Assembly: GCA_946617595.1 (NCBI GenBank) | Contig: CAMOKN010000256.1 | Coordinates: 1 to 35,224 of the forward strand | Length of the DNA stretch: 35,224 bases | Direction: 5' to 3' | Origin: an uncultured Clostridia bacterium | Lineage (GTDB): Bacteria > Bacillota > Clostridia > Oscillospirales > Ruminococcaceae | Shown: positions 16,589 to 25,154 of the stretch, one piece after another | Layout of the letters: every line of letters starts with the position of its first letter | Numbering within the stretch: position 1 is the stretch's first letter | Made by a program: the position numbers and the translations under genes | Notes under the pieces: model-generated | Database searches by the model: none | What the model was told of the DNA's origin: nothing | Seen by the model: the letters and a program-made list of their open reading frames with translations, nothing else

Positions 16589-17712
16589 TTCTTCTCCTCC
16601 GTCTGATTTTCCGCCATACCCTTTATCAGCTCTTTTCCGTATTTTTCCCTTATCTTGATGAGGTAGTTTATATCGGACGCTTTCTTTACATAATCGGGTA
16701 TAGGAGGATAATTCTTGTGAAGCTCCATAAAAGTAAAATACACAAAATCGGAGTTATCACCGTACTTCTCATCAAAGATTTTCTTTACTGTACCGTCTTT
16801 TCGTATCTCTTCCTCACCAAGCTCCTGATAAGCGGGACGTATATATACTCTTTCCAGATTTTCAATAATGAAATCAACCGCTTCCCTTTTATGTACGGGG
16901 TCATCCTCAAAGAACGGGATTCCTTTCATATTATTCTTCATGACATCCGGAGCCGCAAGTACTGAGTTAAGGGATCTTTCAAGAAGCTTTATATAGTCCT
17001 TTCCTCTGCACAGAGAGGTTTCCGACATACGATAAAGGTAGAAATTACCGGGAATCGTAACATACTTCTTGGCATTGAACAGGCACGAAAAGCAGAATGC
17101 AAGATCCTCCGCAAGCTTCATCTCGCCGAAATGTATATCATACTTAAGAAGAAACTCCCTTTTGTACAGCTTGTTCCATACCGCCCAGTGATACATCTGT
17201 TTCTTCCACATTTCAAATCTTTCAGCCATATCGTCGGGAGCTATCCTGACATCGGTCGCGGTCTCGACCCGGTCTGTATTGACATTCAGCCAGTCCTTTT
17301 TCGGTACCGTCAGAAGATTTGCCGGTGCATCGACCATGAGCGGGAATATGCAGCCTGTATTATGGAGTACATCCGCGTCATATTTCTTTGCGTCATTGTA
17401 CATCTTCTCGAACGCATCCGGAACCACTCCGTCATCACTGTCAACAAAGGCTATATATTCTCCCTTTGCCGCTTTTATACCGGTATTGCGCGCAGCACCG
17501 GGTCCCATATTTTTAGGCTGATCTATGAGCTGCACCCTCTCGTTGCCGGCATAATGCTCACGGCACAGTTCCATACTGTCATCCGGAGTGCAGTCGTTGA
17601 CTATTATTATTTCTGTTTCGGAGAGTGTCTGTTTAAGCAGACAGTCAACATTTTCGATTATGTAGTCTCTTGCCTTATACATAGGTATGACCACTGATAC
17701 TTTATAATTCAT
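16585..17712 (-). CDS. Family 2 glycosyltransferase
   Basis: This GT-A glycosyltransferase of 375 residues begins MNYKVSVVIPMYKARDYIIE and has the nucleotide-sugar motifs IIIVNDCTPDD, GPGAARNTGIKAAKGEYIAF and VDSDDG (metal-binding DxD). The C-terminal part is longer than the catalytic core and probably binds the acceptor. The start is ATG 17712, preceded by AGGAGG six bases upstream and overlapping the esterase stop; a longer frame to 17772 has no such support and runs into the esterase gene. It would transfer a sugar from a UDP- or other NDP-sugar in the cytoplasm. Similar N-terminal sequence occurs in the GT2-GH3 fusion at 21250-23868. Confidence 0.9.
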   Translation of the reverse strand: MNYKVSVVIPMYKARDYIIENVDCLLKQTLSETEIIIVNDCTPDDSMELCREHYAGNERVQLIDQPKNMGPGAARNTGIKAAKGEYIAFVDSDDGVVPDAFEKMYNDAKKYDADVLHNTGCIFPLMVDAPANLLTVPKKDWLNVNTDRVETATDVRIAPDDMAERFEMWKKQMYHWAVWNKLYKREFLLKYDIHFGEMKLAEDLAFCFSCLFNAKKYVTIPGNFYLYRMSETSLCRGKDYIKLLERSLNSVLAAPDVMKNNMKGIPFFEDDPVHKREAVDFIIENLERVYIRPAYQELGEEEIRKDGTVKKIFDEKYGDNSDFVYFTFMELHKNYPPIPDYVKKASDINYLIKIREKYGKELIKGMAENQTEEKK

Positions 17713-19223
17713 TTTACACCTCCTAATATGAGTTCTTTCATATTTAGTCTGTTTTTTATTGCCTTTTTCCAAAATGACAGCTTCTTTTCGTCCATCGTTC
17801 TGTTTTCATACCCATTTATGCCGACAGTACAGCAGCCCGTACCGTTATAGGGTTTCCAACCGCCCGCTTCATCCGTTCTTCCCGATGAGGCAAAGCTTAC
17901 AAGCGCACCGCAGAGCTTATCACCGAGAGCTCTGTCGGCATCTGTCCAGTCATTCATTCTTTCATCACTGAATATGTTCCAAAAATACGGCATATCAGAG
18001 GAGTGAAAGGCACCGAACATCTCGCTGCCTTTTCCCGGCATAATATGTATAAATTCGTAGATATATGTATTTCCGGCATTTCTTTCATTGCGTATATCAC
18101 CGAACATATATAAGGAGGCAAGAAAAGCATCATGTCCCATTTGCGTGAATGTTACATCCGGGAACTGCTTATTGAGTTCATACATTGAAAGCAGATCATC
18201 CGCAAGATCACCGAAAAAGTCATTTATTATCGCTAAAGCCTTCTGCTCGTCGATCTGTGCTCCGAATGGAGTGAGTTTATACGCTACTCCATCGCCTGCG
18301 ACCATTCCGGCTATATAATCAAGACCGTCGGTGCCTCCGTTGTTGACAGCATCGATAAATGGTTCGGGAAGTACATATCCGTCCACACACATATTTACGG
18401 GAAATACCTTTTTCAGCATATCCTCAGCCGGTATTCTGCGCATTTCTTCGAGGCTCATTCCGGCGAAAAGCTCATCACCTTTTTTTGAAAGCTCCTTCAA
18501 AGTCGCCCAAGGACGTATTAACCCGATATGACCGTAATCGAGATAGCTTATAGCGAAAGCACGTTTAAACAATCCCTTTGCCAGCGGACTTACCGCAAGA
18601 GCGTTTACATTACATCCGCCGGCGGACAGTCCGGTGATCGTAACATTATCCCGGTCACCGCCGAACTTCGCTATATTATCGCGCACCCATTCAAGCGCTG
18701 CTATCTGATCCAGCAGCATATAGTTTCCGGACACGCCATGTTCATTCTCTTCAGAAAGAGCTGTACACGCAAGCAGCCCGAGTATTCCCACACGGAAACC
18801 CACACTGACATAAACGGCACCTTTGGCTGCAATACTCCGACCATCATATATCTCGCAGGACGGACCGCCGCTTACGAGGTTACCGCCGTGGAAAAATACT
18901 ATGACCGGCTTTTTTCCGCACATATCTTCGGGTGCCCAAACATTAAGGTAAAGGCAATCCTCCGAATAGCCGGTATCTTCGATAATAAATTCCTTTGTCC
19001 AGGCATAGAACGGCTTTTGCTCCATTTGTATCGGACTTTTCTCCCATTTTATGCATTCTTTCACACCATACCAGCTTACCGGAGGCTGAGGCTCTTTCCA
19101 TCTGAGTTCGCCCACCGGCGGAGCCGCATAAGGGATTCCCTTGTATATGTTTATTCCGTTCTCATTGTAGCCGCATATTTTTCCCCCTGCGACATTGACA
19201 GTTTCGGTTTGCCTAATATCCAT
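17709..19223 (-). CDS. Type-B carboxylesterase
   Basis: This 504-residue alpha/beta hydrolase of the carboxylesterase/para-nitrobenzyl-esterase family has YKGIPYAAPPVGELRW near the N-terminus, SEDCLYLNVWAP, oxyanion-hole VFFHGGNLVSGG and nucleophile elbow TITGLSAGGCNV. The late histidine lies in GAFHSSDMPYFWN. No signal peptide is visible, so it acts in the cytoplasm. Family members cleave esters of bulky alcohols; some act in natural-product pathways. It follows the ligase gene by 26 bases and overlaps the GT2 gene by 4 bp, so it is firmly part of the operon. It might trim or release an acyl intermediate, or use transesterification; neither is shown by the sequence. Confidence 0.92.
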   Translation of the reverse strand: MDIRQTETVNVAGGKICGYNENGINIYKGIPYAAPPVGELRWKEPQPPVSWYGVKECIKWEKSPIQMEQKPFYAWTKEFIIEDTGYSEDCLYLNVWAPEDMCGKKPVIVFFHGGNLVSGGPSCEIYDGRSIAAKGAVYVSVGFRVGILGLLACTALSEENEHGVSGNYMLLDQIAALEWVRDNIAKFGGDRDNVTITGLSAGGCNVNALAVSPLAKGLFKRAFAISYLDYGHIGLIRPWATLKELSKKGDELFAGMSLEEMRRIPAEDMLKKVFPVNMCVDGYVLPEPFIDAVNNGGTDGLDYIAGMVAGDGVAYKLTPFGAQIDEQKALAIINDFFGDLADDLLSMYELNKQFPDVTFTQMGHDAFLASLYMFGDIRNERNAGNTYIYEFIHIMPGKGSEMFGAFHSSDMPYFWNIFSDERMNDWTDADRALGDKLCGALVSFASSGRTDEAGGWKPYNGTGCCTVGINGYENRTMDEKKLSFWKKAIKNRLNMKELILGGVK

Positions 19224-19249
19224 TTGATACCCCCCTCAAATGTCGTTCA

Positions 19250-21238
19250 TCAGTTTAAAGGCTCATGCTGCAAAAGGAAATCCTTAATATCGAAATCCTT
19301 GTCGTATGTAAAATCTACAGATACGAAATGCCTTACACCGTCAAGCTGCTTGTATTCCCAGTCGTCCACAAGTTTCAGGATTATAGTTGACGCGATCTTG
19401 TAATTCTTCTTGCGTTCATCGGTCTCCTTAACCTCTGTGATGGTGAAAGAAATACGAAGTGTGTTCTGCATACACTGAAGCATGACTTCGATATCTCCTA
19501 CATCATCCGATGTCTCATTTACACAGGCAATCAGCATCTCCTCAACAGCCTGACGTATTTTAAGCGCTTTTTGTCTGCTGAACCCGAGGTTAAGCGCGAA
19601 TTCCTCGAACATAGCCGCAACCGGAGAAATACTGTAAGTGCTGTTCTTGACGGATGTAGAGATGATCCGGATACCATTTTCAAGCTTTCCTTCAAGTATA
19701 AGCCTGTGCAGTCTGCGAAGCATCTCAATATGCAGATTACGCTGGTCTATCTTTCCGTTTGCGTTGAGCGGGAATTTGTCGAATACGAAATAATATACGG
19801 GCGATTTATATGTGCCGACTTTTTCTTTCATGTATTTTTTGAGAGCTTCCTCATCGAAAGTCTCGCCGGGCGCAAGAACGATGCATGCGCCAAGGTTTTC
19901 ACCGTAAATACGGTCTTTGTAACCGAATATGCGGCAGCATGCAACAGAAGGATGCGACATTACCTGCGCTTCTATCTCTGCGGGAGCGAGGTTCTCACCG
20001 CCCTTGATGATAAGATCTTTGATCCTGCCGACAATACGGAGATTGCCGCGCTCGTCAAGAACGCCGAGGTCACCGGAATGGAGCCAGCCATCCGCGTCAA
20101 TAGCCTGCTTCTCGGGCGGAAGCTTGTAGTATCCGTTTTTCAGGTGATAGCCACGGGTAACGATCTCACCGATCTCACCTGCGGGAAGAATGCCTTTCTC
20201 CTCATCCCATATCGCAAGCTCAACGCCGTCTACCGCCCTGCCGACTGTGTTGTACCGTACAGATACATCATCATCTGGTCTTGTAAGTGTATAAGTAGCC
20301 GATGTCTCTGTCATACCGTAGAGGTTGATGAAAGTTGTGTTATAAAGCGCAGTCTCAAAGCGCATGAACTGTACAGGAGAAGTATAGCTTCCCGCTATGG
20401 AGCAAATATGCACTCTGGGCGCAACCATAGCTGTAAACTCCTCGCTGTCGATGATACCCTGATATATCGTAGCCACCGACCAGAGATCGGATGCATCCTC
20501 TTTCTCAACCAGCTTTGCGATGACATTCGCTTTTATTGCTTCGGGAATTATAAGAGTAGAGCCTGTGGAAAGATATATCCATGTTACGAAAATAGCGTAT
20601 GCATGGAAAAGCGGGACTCCAAGCACAGCCTTGTCTCCGCGGATAGAGTTTATTTCTTTTGTAAGCTGTCTGACTACATTGGTTATGGCATACTGTGATG
20701 TAAGCACAGCCTTTGGGAACGCGGTGGTACCTGAGGTATAAATGATATAAGCATCGTCCCGGACTGTCCAGCCTGTTGTATCGGGCTTGTTAGCGGGAAT
20801 ATCATCAAAGCTCTCGTCCACAATGCTGATGCAGTTGCTTTCTTCAAGCCCAAAAGCCACAGCGAGCAGCTTTGCGTCGTCAGCTCCACCCGCTATATCG
20901 TGTGTTTTGCCGTACATCATATACTTTGTATCAGCAAATTCTACCAACGGCTTTGCGTCTTTAATAGTAAGGTTCGCATTCAGGATAAGCGCGATACCGC
21001 CCGAACGGATAATACCATAGTAGGTATAGAGCCACGCAGGGGACGCAGTGGACCAAAGCGCGACCTTATCCCCCTTTTTCAGCCCCTTATTCAGCAAAGC
21101 GGCAGCAACATTGTCGATCTTAGCAACGAGCTGACTGTATGTAAGTCTGGTGTCGCCCATGATTATTGCTTCGCGGTCGGGAGTTTTCTCTGCCTGCTCA
21201 GACAGTATATCATAATAGTATTTCTCAATTGTCTGCAT
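19250..21238 (-). CDS. Acyl-adenylating enzyme fused to an RsbW-like switch domain
   Basis: Residues 1 to about 510 form a complete AMP-binding enzyme: YIIYTSGTTAFPKAVLTSQY (phosphate loop), NLYGMTETSATY, GWLHSGDLGVLDERGNLRIV, GRIKDLIIKGGENLAPAEIE and FPLNANGKIDQ with the C-terminal lysine. It would activate a carboxylic acid with ATP. After a linker, residues about 525-662 are unlike any ligase: AAMFEEFALNLGFSRQKALK followed by IRQAVEEMLIACVNE closely matches the N-box helix of RsbW/SpoIIAB-type GHKL ATPases (HATPase_c_2). The N-box Asn position reads Ala and no clear DxGxG box follows, so kinase activity is doubtful; binding of STAS partners may remain. No carrier domain is present. AAGGAG precedes the ATG. 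It lies 12 bases after the GT2-GH3 gene. Confidence 0.85.
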   Translation of the reverse strand: MQTIEKYYYDILSEQAEKTPDREAIIMGDTRLTYSQLVAKIDNVAAALLNKGLKKGDKVALWSTASPAWLYTYYGIIRSGGIALILNANLTIKDAKPLVEFADTKYMMYGKTHDIAGGADDAKLLAVAFGLEESNCISIVDESFDDIPANKPDTTGWTVRDDAYIIYTSGTTAFPKAVLTSQYAITNVVRQLTKEINSIRGDKAVLGVPLFHAYAIFVTWIYLSTGSTLIIPEAIKANVIAKLVEKEDASDLWSVATIYQGIIDSEEFTAMVAPRVHICSIAGSYTSPVQFMRFETALYNTTFINLYGMTETSATYTLTRPDDDVSVRYNTVGRAVDGVELAIWDEEKGILPAGEIGEIVTRGYHLKNGYYKLPPEKQAIDADGWLHSGDLGVLDERGNLRIVGRIKDLIIKGGENLAPAEIEAQVMSHPSVACCRIFGYKDRIYGENLGACIVLAPGETFDEEALKKYMKEKVGTYKSPVYYFVFDKFPLNANGKIDQRNLHIEMLRRLHRLILEGKLENGIRIISTSVKNSTYSISPVAAMFEEFALNLGFSRQKALKIRQAVEEMLIACVNETSDDVGDIEVMLQCMQNTLRISFTITEVKETDERKKNYKIASTIILKLVDDWEYKQLDGVRHFVSVDFTYDKDFDIKDFLLQHEPLN

Positions 21239-21249
21239 AATTGTTCTCC

Positions 21250-23868
21250 TTATCTTATGATCCTGGATCTGAAAAATCTTTCACTGACCGGATCGTTTAT
21301 GAATCTTGTCGGTTTTATAAAGTCATGCGGGAACTTTAGTCTGTACATAAGTACGTCTCTGTAAAAGAGCTGAGATTCCGGTTCTACGAAAACCACCTGA
21401 GCCTTTTGCAGTTTTCCGCTCGCCGCAGCGTCACGATACAGTACAACACGCTCTTCAAGTCTTTTATCTACTGTTTCGGACAGCTTACCGACATCATATC
21501 CCGATACATCATCGACTGTCGTTTCGATCAGCAGTACAATGCCGTCCCCCTTCTCATTTTCCATATAAGCATAGTCTGCCACAGACACGCCTGCCTCTTT
21601 TCCGAGTGCTGTCACGCTTTCGAGTATATCACTCTCTGTAATGCTCACTCCGCAGATCGTAATTGTCTGATCGGAATTATACTCGTATGAGAATATCGGA
21701 ACATTGTTCTTTATCTCCGCCACACAGATAACATCACTCAGTCTGTAGCGGTAAAGACCGGAATATGTTGATATGAGCGGATAATAAAGTTTTCCGGGCT
21801 CTGCATTCGGGGCAAGCACCGCATCACCGTCACTGTCTGCCGGAACAAGCTCTATGAAAGCATTCTCCGTACCGAGTTCGTACATTCCCTTTTTTTCTGT
21901 CTCTTTGCCAAGAAGTGCGGAAAATTCAATAAAGGATCCGTTGCAATGCTTTATATTGCCAAGATAGCGTGAAATATTTTCGGTATATATCGAAAAGCTT
22001 CCTCCGCCGAACGCGGTGACATTGGAGAGCTTTCTCCAAATCTTCGGCACAACGGGAGTATCAAAGCCCTGCTTGAATATTCCCATAAGCTCATTCGCTC
22101 TGCCCGGGTCGGAAATAAGCCGATCCTCTACCGCCGCTCTCAGTTCATCGGAAATAGCCTGATTGAAATGATCCGGTTTCCCGCTTTCTATGTCTGCACA
22201 CAAATTTCTCCAATTGTTTTCGAGAAATCTGAATGTGTTCCAAACTTCCCATGTATTCGGTGCGAAAATTCTGTCAAGGAAACGCTCGGACAGCGCAAAC
22301 AGAAGTCTTATATATGTAAAATCAACGACCTCCGTAGGAAACATCACCTCATACGGAGAAGTGAAAAGGTTCCTCTTGGCATATGCCGACAGCTCATTAC
22401 TCTCAAATACTCCCGAAAGTATGGCACCATATGGGGTGTTGACAAAGGAATTATCATTGAATCTGTGTTTTTGCGGAAAGCTTTCGAGCATGATGAACGT
22501 TTTTTTGCCTGTCGCTTCTTCGATCATCATTCTTTCAAGCGGCTCAAGCTGTTTATCTGTACATGGAACAAGCTTCGGATTAGACATACGTCCGAGGAAG
22601 AACATATAATTCTTTATCGGGTCGGCAGTAATTATACCTGATTCGCCGATATTGGTCTGTAGCCTCAGCAGAGGTTCATACATATCGTAATACGATTCGG
22701 GTACTCTTTTCTGATATCCGGAAAGAGTAAGCAGTTCGTCAAACCCGTATCTTCTGCCGATATCGGTGTCATGGTTGCGGTAAAGTATATCACGAAGCAC
22801 AAGCTGATACGGTGAGAGGTTCTGTGATGTTTTGACATCAACAGCGATAAGAGTATCACCGCCACCGTTCCCGCTGTAATTTTCGGGATCAAGTATCACA
22901 GCTCTCGGGAAGTCGTATCTTTCCCTGACCGCCTTCTCGGGATAAAGCTTCGACACTCTGAGAGGCTTGATATTTTCAAGATAAGGTGCGAGTATATCTC
23001 TGATCTCGCGTCTGTCGTCAAGAGTCAGATCGTCAGAAGCTATCATAAAGCGCGCAAGAACGCAGCAAAGGCTTGATATTATAGCATTCATAGAGAAGCC
23101 GTATGAAAGCCCGGCATCAAACACCTTCTTATATCCCTTCGCATACTCGATCAGCGTTTCCGCGCTTTTGCTGCTGTTCTGAACGAGTGAGGAATTGTTG
23201 ATATAATAGTGGTAGCCGATCATCTGAGGAAGATAGCATATCCTGTCTGCGTGACCGTAACATACGAGATTGAACAGATAATCCTCGGCAAACGGAACAC
23301 TGTCATCAAACCAGATATTGTTGCTCTCAATGAAGCACCGATCATATATACGCGATGTGACCATACCGCATACGCCGCTGAACATCTTCTCATCATCCCA
23401 GTTATCCTTGGTGATGATTATCTCTTCCTGCGTCTGATCCCACAGAACAACCTCAGTGATCGGCTTATTTTTGTCACTTTCAAGCTCGTATTCACGTCTG
23501 AACCATGTTATCTGCGTGTTGTTCTTTTCGGTGTACGAAAGAACCTTCTGTAAGCAATGCGGGGTATAGCTGTCATCAGCATCGAGAAATCCGATATATG
23601 GGGCAGTCGCATGTTCTATGCCGCAGTTTCGGGGAGAGGACGGAGTTTTCTTATCGTCATTCAGAACAATTATCTTAACATTCTCATACCCGCCGAGCAT
23701 CTCATTCACATTGTCAAGATACTGCTTATCGGAATTATGTACTACTACTATCCACTCGACGTTTTCAAATCCAATAGTCTGAGCGAACATAGATTCACAG
23801 CATTTTTTGAAATAACCGGGTGCGACATTATGGAACGGAGTTACAACAGATATTGCATAATTTTTCAT
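21250..23868 (-). CDS. Glycosyltransferase 2 - GH3-like fusion protein
   Basis: This 872-residue two-part protein starts with a GT2 domain (residues 1 to about 250): YAISVVTPFHNVAPGYFKKC, SSPRNCGIEHATAPYIGFLD and DADDS. From about residue 345 it resembles plant and bacterial GH3 acyl-acid amido synthetases: NHDTDIGRRYGFDELLTLSG, KRVPESYYDMYEPLLRL, NPKLVPCTDKQ and, near the C-terminus, LISTYSGLYRYRLSDVICV, the most typical GH3 block. GH3 enzymes adenylate a carboxylate and join it to an amine. Here the usual SSGTTGxPK phosphate loop reads FFLGRMSNPK, so ATP use is uncertain. GGAGG stands nine bases before the ATG. It follows STAS 1 by 90 bases. A single protein that adds sugar and acyl or amide groups is the likely meaning. 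Confidence 0.85.
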   Translation of the reverse strand: MKNYAISVVTPFHNVAPGYFKKCCESMFAQTIGFENVEWIVVVHNSDKQYLDNVNEMLGGYENVKIIVLNDDKKTPSSPRNCGIEHATAPYIGFLDADDSYTPHCLQKVLSYTEKNNTQITWFRREYELESDKNKPITEVVLWDQTQEEIIITKDNWDDEKMFSGVCGMVTSRIYDRCFIESNNIWFDDSVPFAEDYLFNLVCYGHADRICYLPQMIGYHYYINNSSLVQNSSKSAETLIEYAKGYKKVFDAGLSYGFSMNAIISSLCCVLARFMIASDDLTLDDRREIRDILAPYLENIKPLRVSKLYPEKAVRERYDFPRAVILDPENYSGNGGGDTLIAVDVKTSQNLSPYQLVLRDILYRNHDTDIGRRYGFDELLTLSGYQKRVPESYYDMYEPLLRLQTNIGESGIITADPIKNYMFFLGRMSNPKLVPCTDKQLEPLERMMIEEATGKKTFIMLESFPQKHRFNDNSFVNTPYGAILSGVFESNELSAYAKRNLFTSPYEVMFPTEVVDFTYIRLLFALSERFLDRIFAPNTWEVWNTFRFLENNWRNLCADIESGKPDHFNQAISDELRAAVEDRLISDPGRANELMGIFKQGFDTPVVPKIWRKLSNVTAFGGGSFSIYTENISRYLGNIKHCNGSFIEFSALLGKETEKKGMYELGTENAFIELVPADSDGDAVLAPNAEPGKLYYPLISTYSGLYRYRLSDVICVAEIKNNVPIFSYEYNSDQTITICGVSITESDILESVTALGKEAGVSVADYAYMENEKGDGIVLLIETTVDDVSGYDVGKLSETVDKRLEERVVLYRDAAASGKLQKAQVVFVEPESQLFYRDVLMYRLKFPHDFIKPTRFINDPVSERFFRSRIIR

Positions 23869-23957
23869 ATTACAAGACCTCCATTGTATGGATATGTGGG
23901 TCCTTTGTTCCCGGACAGCGGCGCCGGAACTATATCATATGACCACCAAAGAGCGGG

Positions 23958-24269
23958 TCATTTTTCGATTTCAAGGAAATCGGTCAGTCCTGTTGCTTTA
24001 AAAATATCAAGAATATCATCGGACAATCCGCATACAGTAAGCTTTCCTTTTTTTGCGATCATCGTCTTCTGCAGAGAGACAAGAACTCTTAAACCGGCGG
24101 AAGAAATGTATTCGACCTGCTTGAAATCAAGAACAAGATCGTCTATTCCGTCAAGCGACAATGACACCTCATTGTCGAGCTGAGGAGCAGTCGATGTATC
24201 CACACGACCGCTGATCTTTGCGGTAAGTTTGTTTTCTTCCTGTGTTTTGGTAATTGTCAGCAAACTCAT
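23958..24269 (-). CDS. STAS-domain anti-sigma-factor antagonist, copy 1
   Basis: This 103-residue single-domain STAS protein (SpoIIAA/RsbV family) starts MSLLTITKTQEENKLTAKIS, then GRVDTSTAPQLDNEV, LVLDFKQVEYISSAGLRVLV and a final helix IFKATGLTDFLEI. The ISSAG serines include the site that a switch kinase phosphorylates and a PP2C enzyme dephosphorylates. ATG 24269 is the start, with AAAAGGAG eight bases upstream; the longer frame to 24302 has no ribosome site. It is about 65% alike by eye to the neighbouring STAS protein. Dephosphorylated protein would bind an RsbW-type domain; the only one in the window is the C-terminus of the ligase two genes downstream. Confidence 0.93.
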   Translation of the reverse strand: MSLLTITKTQEENKLTAKISGRVDTSTAPQLDNEVSLSLDGIDDLVLDFKQVEYISSAGLRVLVSLQKTMIAKKGKLTVCGLSDDILDIFKATGLTDFLEIEK

Positions 24270-24302
24270 AGTTATAAGCTCCTTTTGATTGTATATTCTC
24301 AC

Positions 24303-24406
24303 GCGCCCTGATAGGTGCGTCTTTACCGATAAATAAATAATAAGAGCAATCCCTCGGTCTCTTATCCTTTGTAATAATAAAATTGCGCCGTATTTTCTAT
24401 AACGCT
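24303..24406 (-). promoter_or_regulatory. Hairpins between the two STAS genes
   Basis: The gap between the STAS genes holds two stem-loops on the minus strand: ATAAGAG with CTCTTAT (about 24341-24366, 12-base loop), followed by an A/U-rich tract without a clean U-run, and ACGC-CC with GG-GCGT (about 24301-24322). They could trim or partly end the transcript and so set the ratio of STAS 2 to the downstream genes. No promoter was recognised here. Confidence 0.3.
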
Positions 24407-24718
24407 TTACTGCCTGATATCAAGAAGTTCAGTAAGACCTGTGGCAGTAAATATATCAAGGATCCCCTCCGACGGTGAACATACGGTAAACGATCCTTTT
24501 TTTGCGGTCATTGTCTTATGAAGCCAAACAAGAACCCTCAGCCCTGCCGATGACATATAATCAAGATGCTTTAAGTCAAGCACAAGATCATTTACGTCAT
24601 CAACCTCGGAGGACATTTCGTTTTCAAACTGAGGCGCGGTCGTTACATCTACGCGCCCGACAAGCTCCGCTGTAAGCTTTGTTCCGACCTTTGTTTTATT
24701 TACAGTTAACATACTCAT
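24407..24718 (-). CDS. STAS-domain anti-sigma-factor antagonist, copy 2
   Basis: This second 103-residue STAS protein begins MSMLTVNKTKVGTKLTAELV, then GRVDVTTAPQFENEM, LVLDLKHLDYMSSAGLRVLV and IFTATGLTELLDI. As in copy 1, the MSSAG loop offers the phosphorylatable serine. The start has AAAAGGAG nine bases upstream. It is the first gene behind the promoter at 24981-25009, separated from it by a leader of about 260 nt. Two tandem STAS proteins with two phosphatases suggest a duplicated switch, each pair possibly answering its own signal. The sequence does not show which phosphatase serves which STAS. Confidence 0.93.
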   Translation of the reverse strand: MSMLTVNKTKVGTKLTAELVGRVDVTTAPQFENEMSSEVDDVNDLVLDLKHLDYMSSAGLRVLVWLHKTMTAKKGSFTVCSPSEGILDIFTATGLTELLDIRQ

Positions 24719-24843
24719 AGTAGCAAACTCCTTTTACCTTGAAATTTAGCTCGATCTGTATGCTTGGCTTGAAGTATATCTCGCCCTTTTCGATGACCGC
24801 TAATATCTATTGGCGTTTTAAGCGGCAAGCGGCATCTTTTTTG

Positions 24844-24897
24844 CTAAAAGAGTCGTTTTTGAACATTATGAAAATACACTGATCTTTTATGAATCAT
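24844..24897 (-). CDS. Possible 17-residue leader peptide
   Basis: Within the leader of the STAS operon, AAGGAG (complement of 24909-24914) lies 11 bases before an ATG that opens a 17-codon frame (MIHKRSVYFHNVQKRLF) ending in TAG. A short palindrome, CATCAATTTTGATG, covers the spacer and the start codon. It is basic and has no clear run of one amino acid, so classic attenuation is not evident. It may be chance. Confidence 0.25.
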   Translation of the reverse strand: MIHKRSVYFHNVQKRLF

Positions 24898-24980
24898 CAA
24901 AATTGATGCTCCTTATGTTTGCGTGTTTCACAAAATAGTCCATATTATGGTATTAATAGTACATTACTTTACAGCATAAA

Positions 24981-25009
24981 ATTATACCACAAAATGGTTT
25001 GCAAATCAA
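24981..25009 (-). promoter_or_regulatory. Promoter of the STAS-biosynthesis operon
   Basis: On the minus strand TTGATT (complement of 25004-25009) is separated by exactly 17 bases from TATAAT (complement of 24981-24986), with a TGG extended -10. Transcription would begin near 24974, about 255 bases before the first STAS gene. This is a vegetative sigma-A type site, not an alternative-sigma promoter. The rest of 25010-25154 shows nothing convincing beyond a plus-strand AAGGAG followed by a five-codon frame at 25071. Confidence 0.7.
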
Positions 25010-25154
25010 TGGACGATTTACAGAAAACATATAATTGTTTTTGTGCACTATGCAGTAAGGAGAAAATATTTATGACAATAAATATATAGTTATGCAATAA
25101 AGTCTGTATGCCGCATGGCAAGGACGAGAACGGAAAACGGCATTACCGCTCTGT

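Noticed and set aside
19571-20698. Plus-strand 375-codon open frame
   Set aside because: It is opposite the adenylating enzyme, which has all its core motifs; the frame is a codon-bias shadow.
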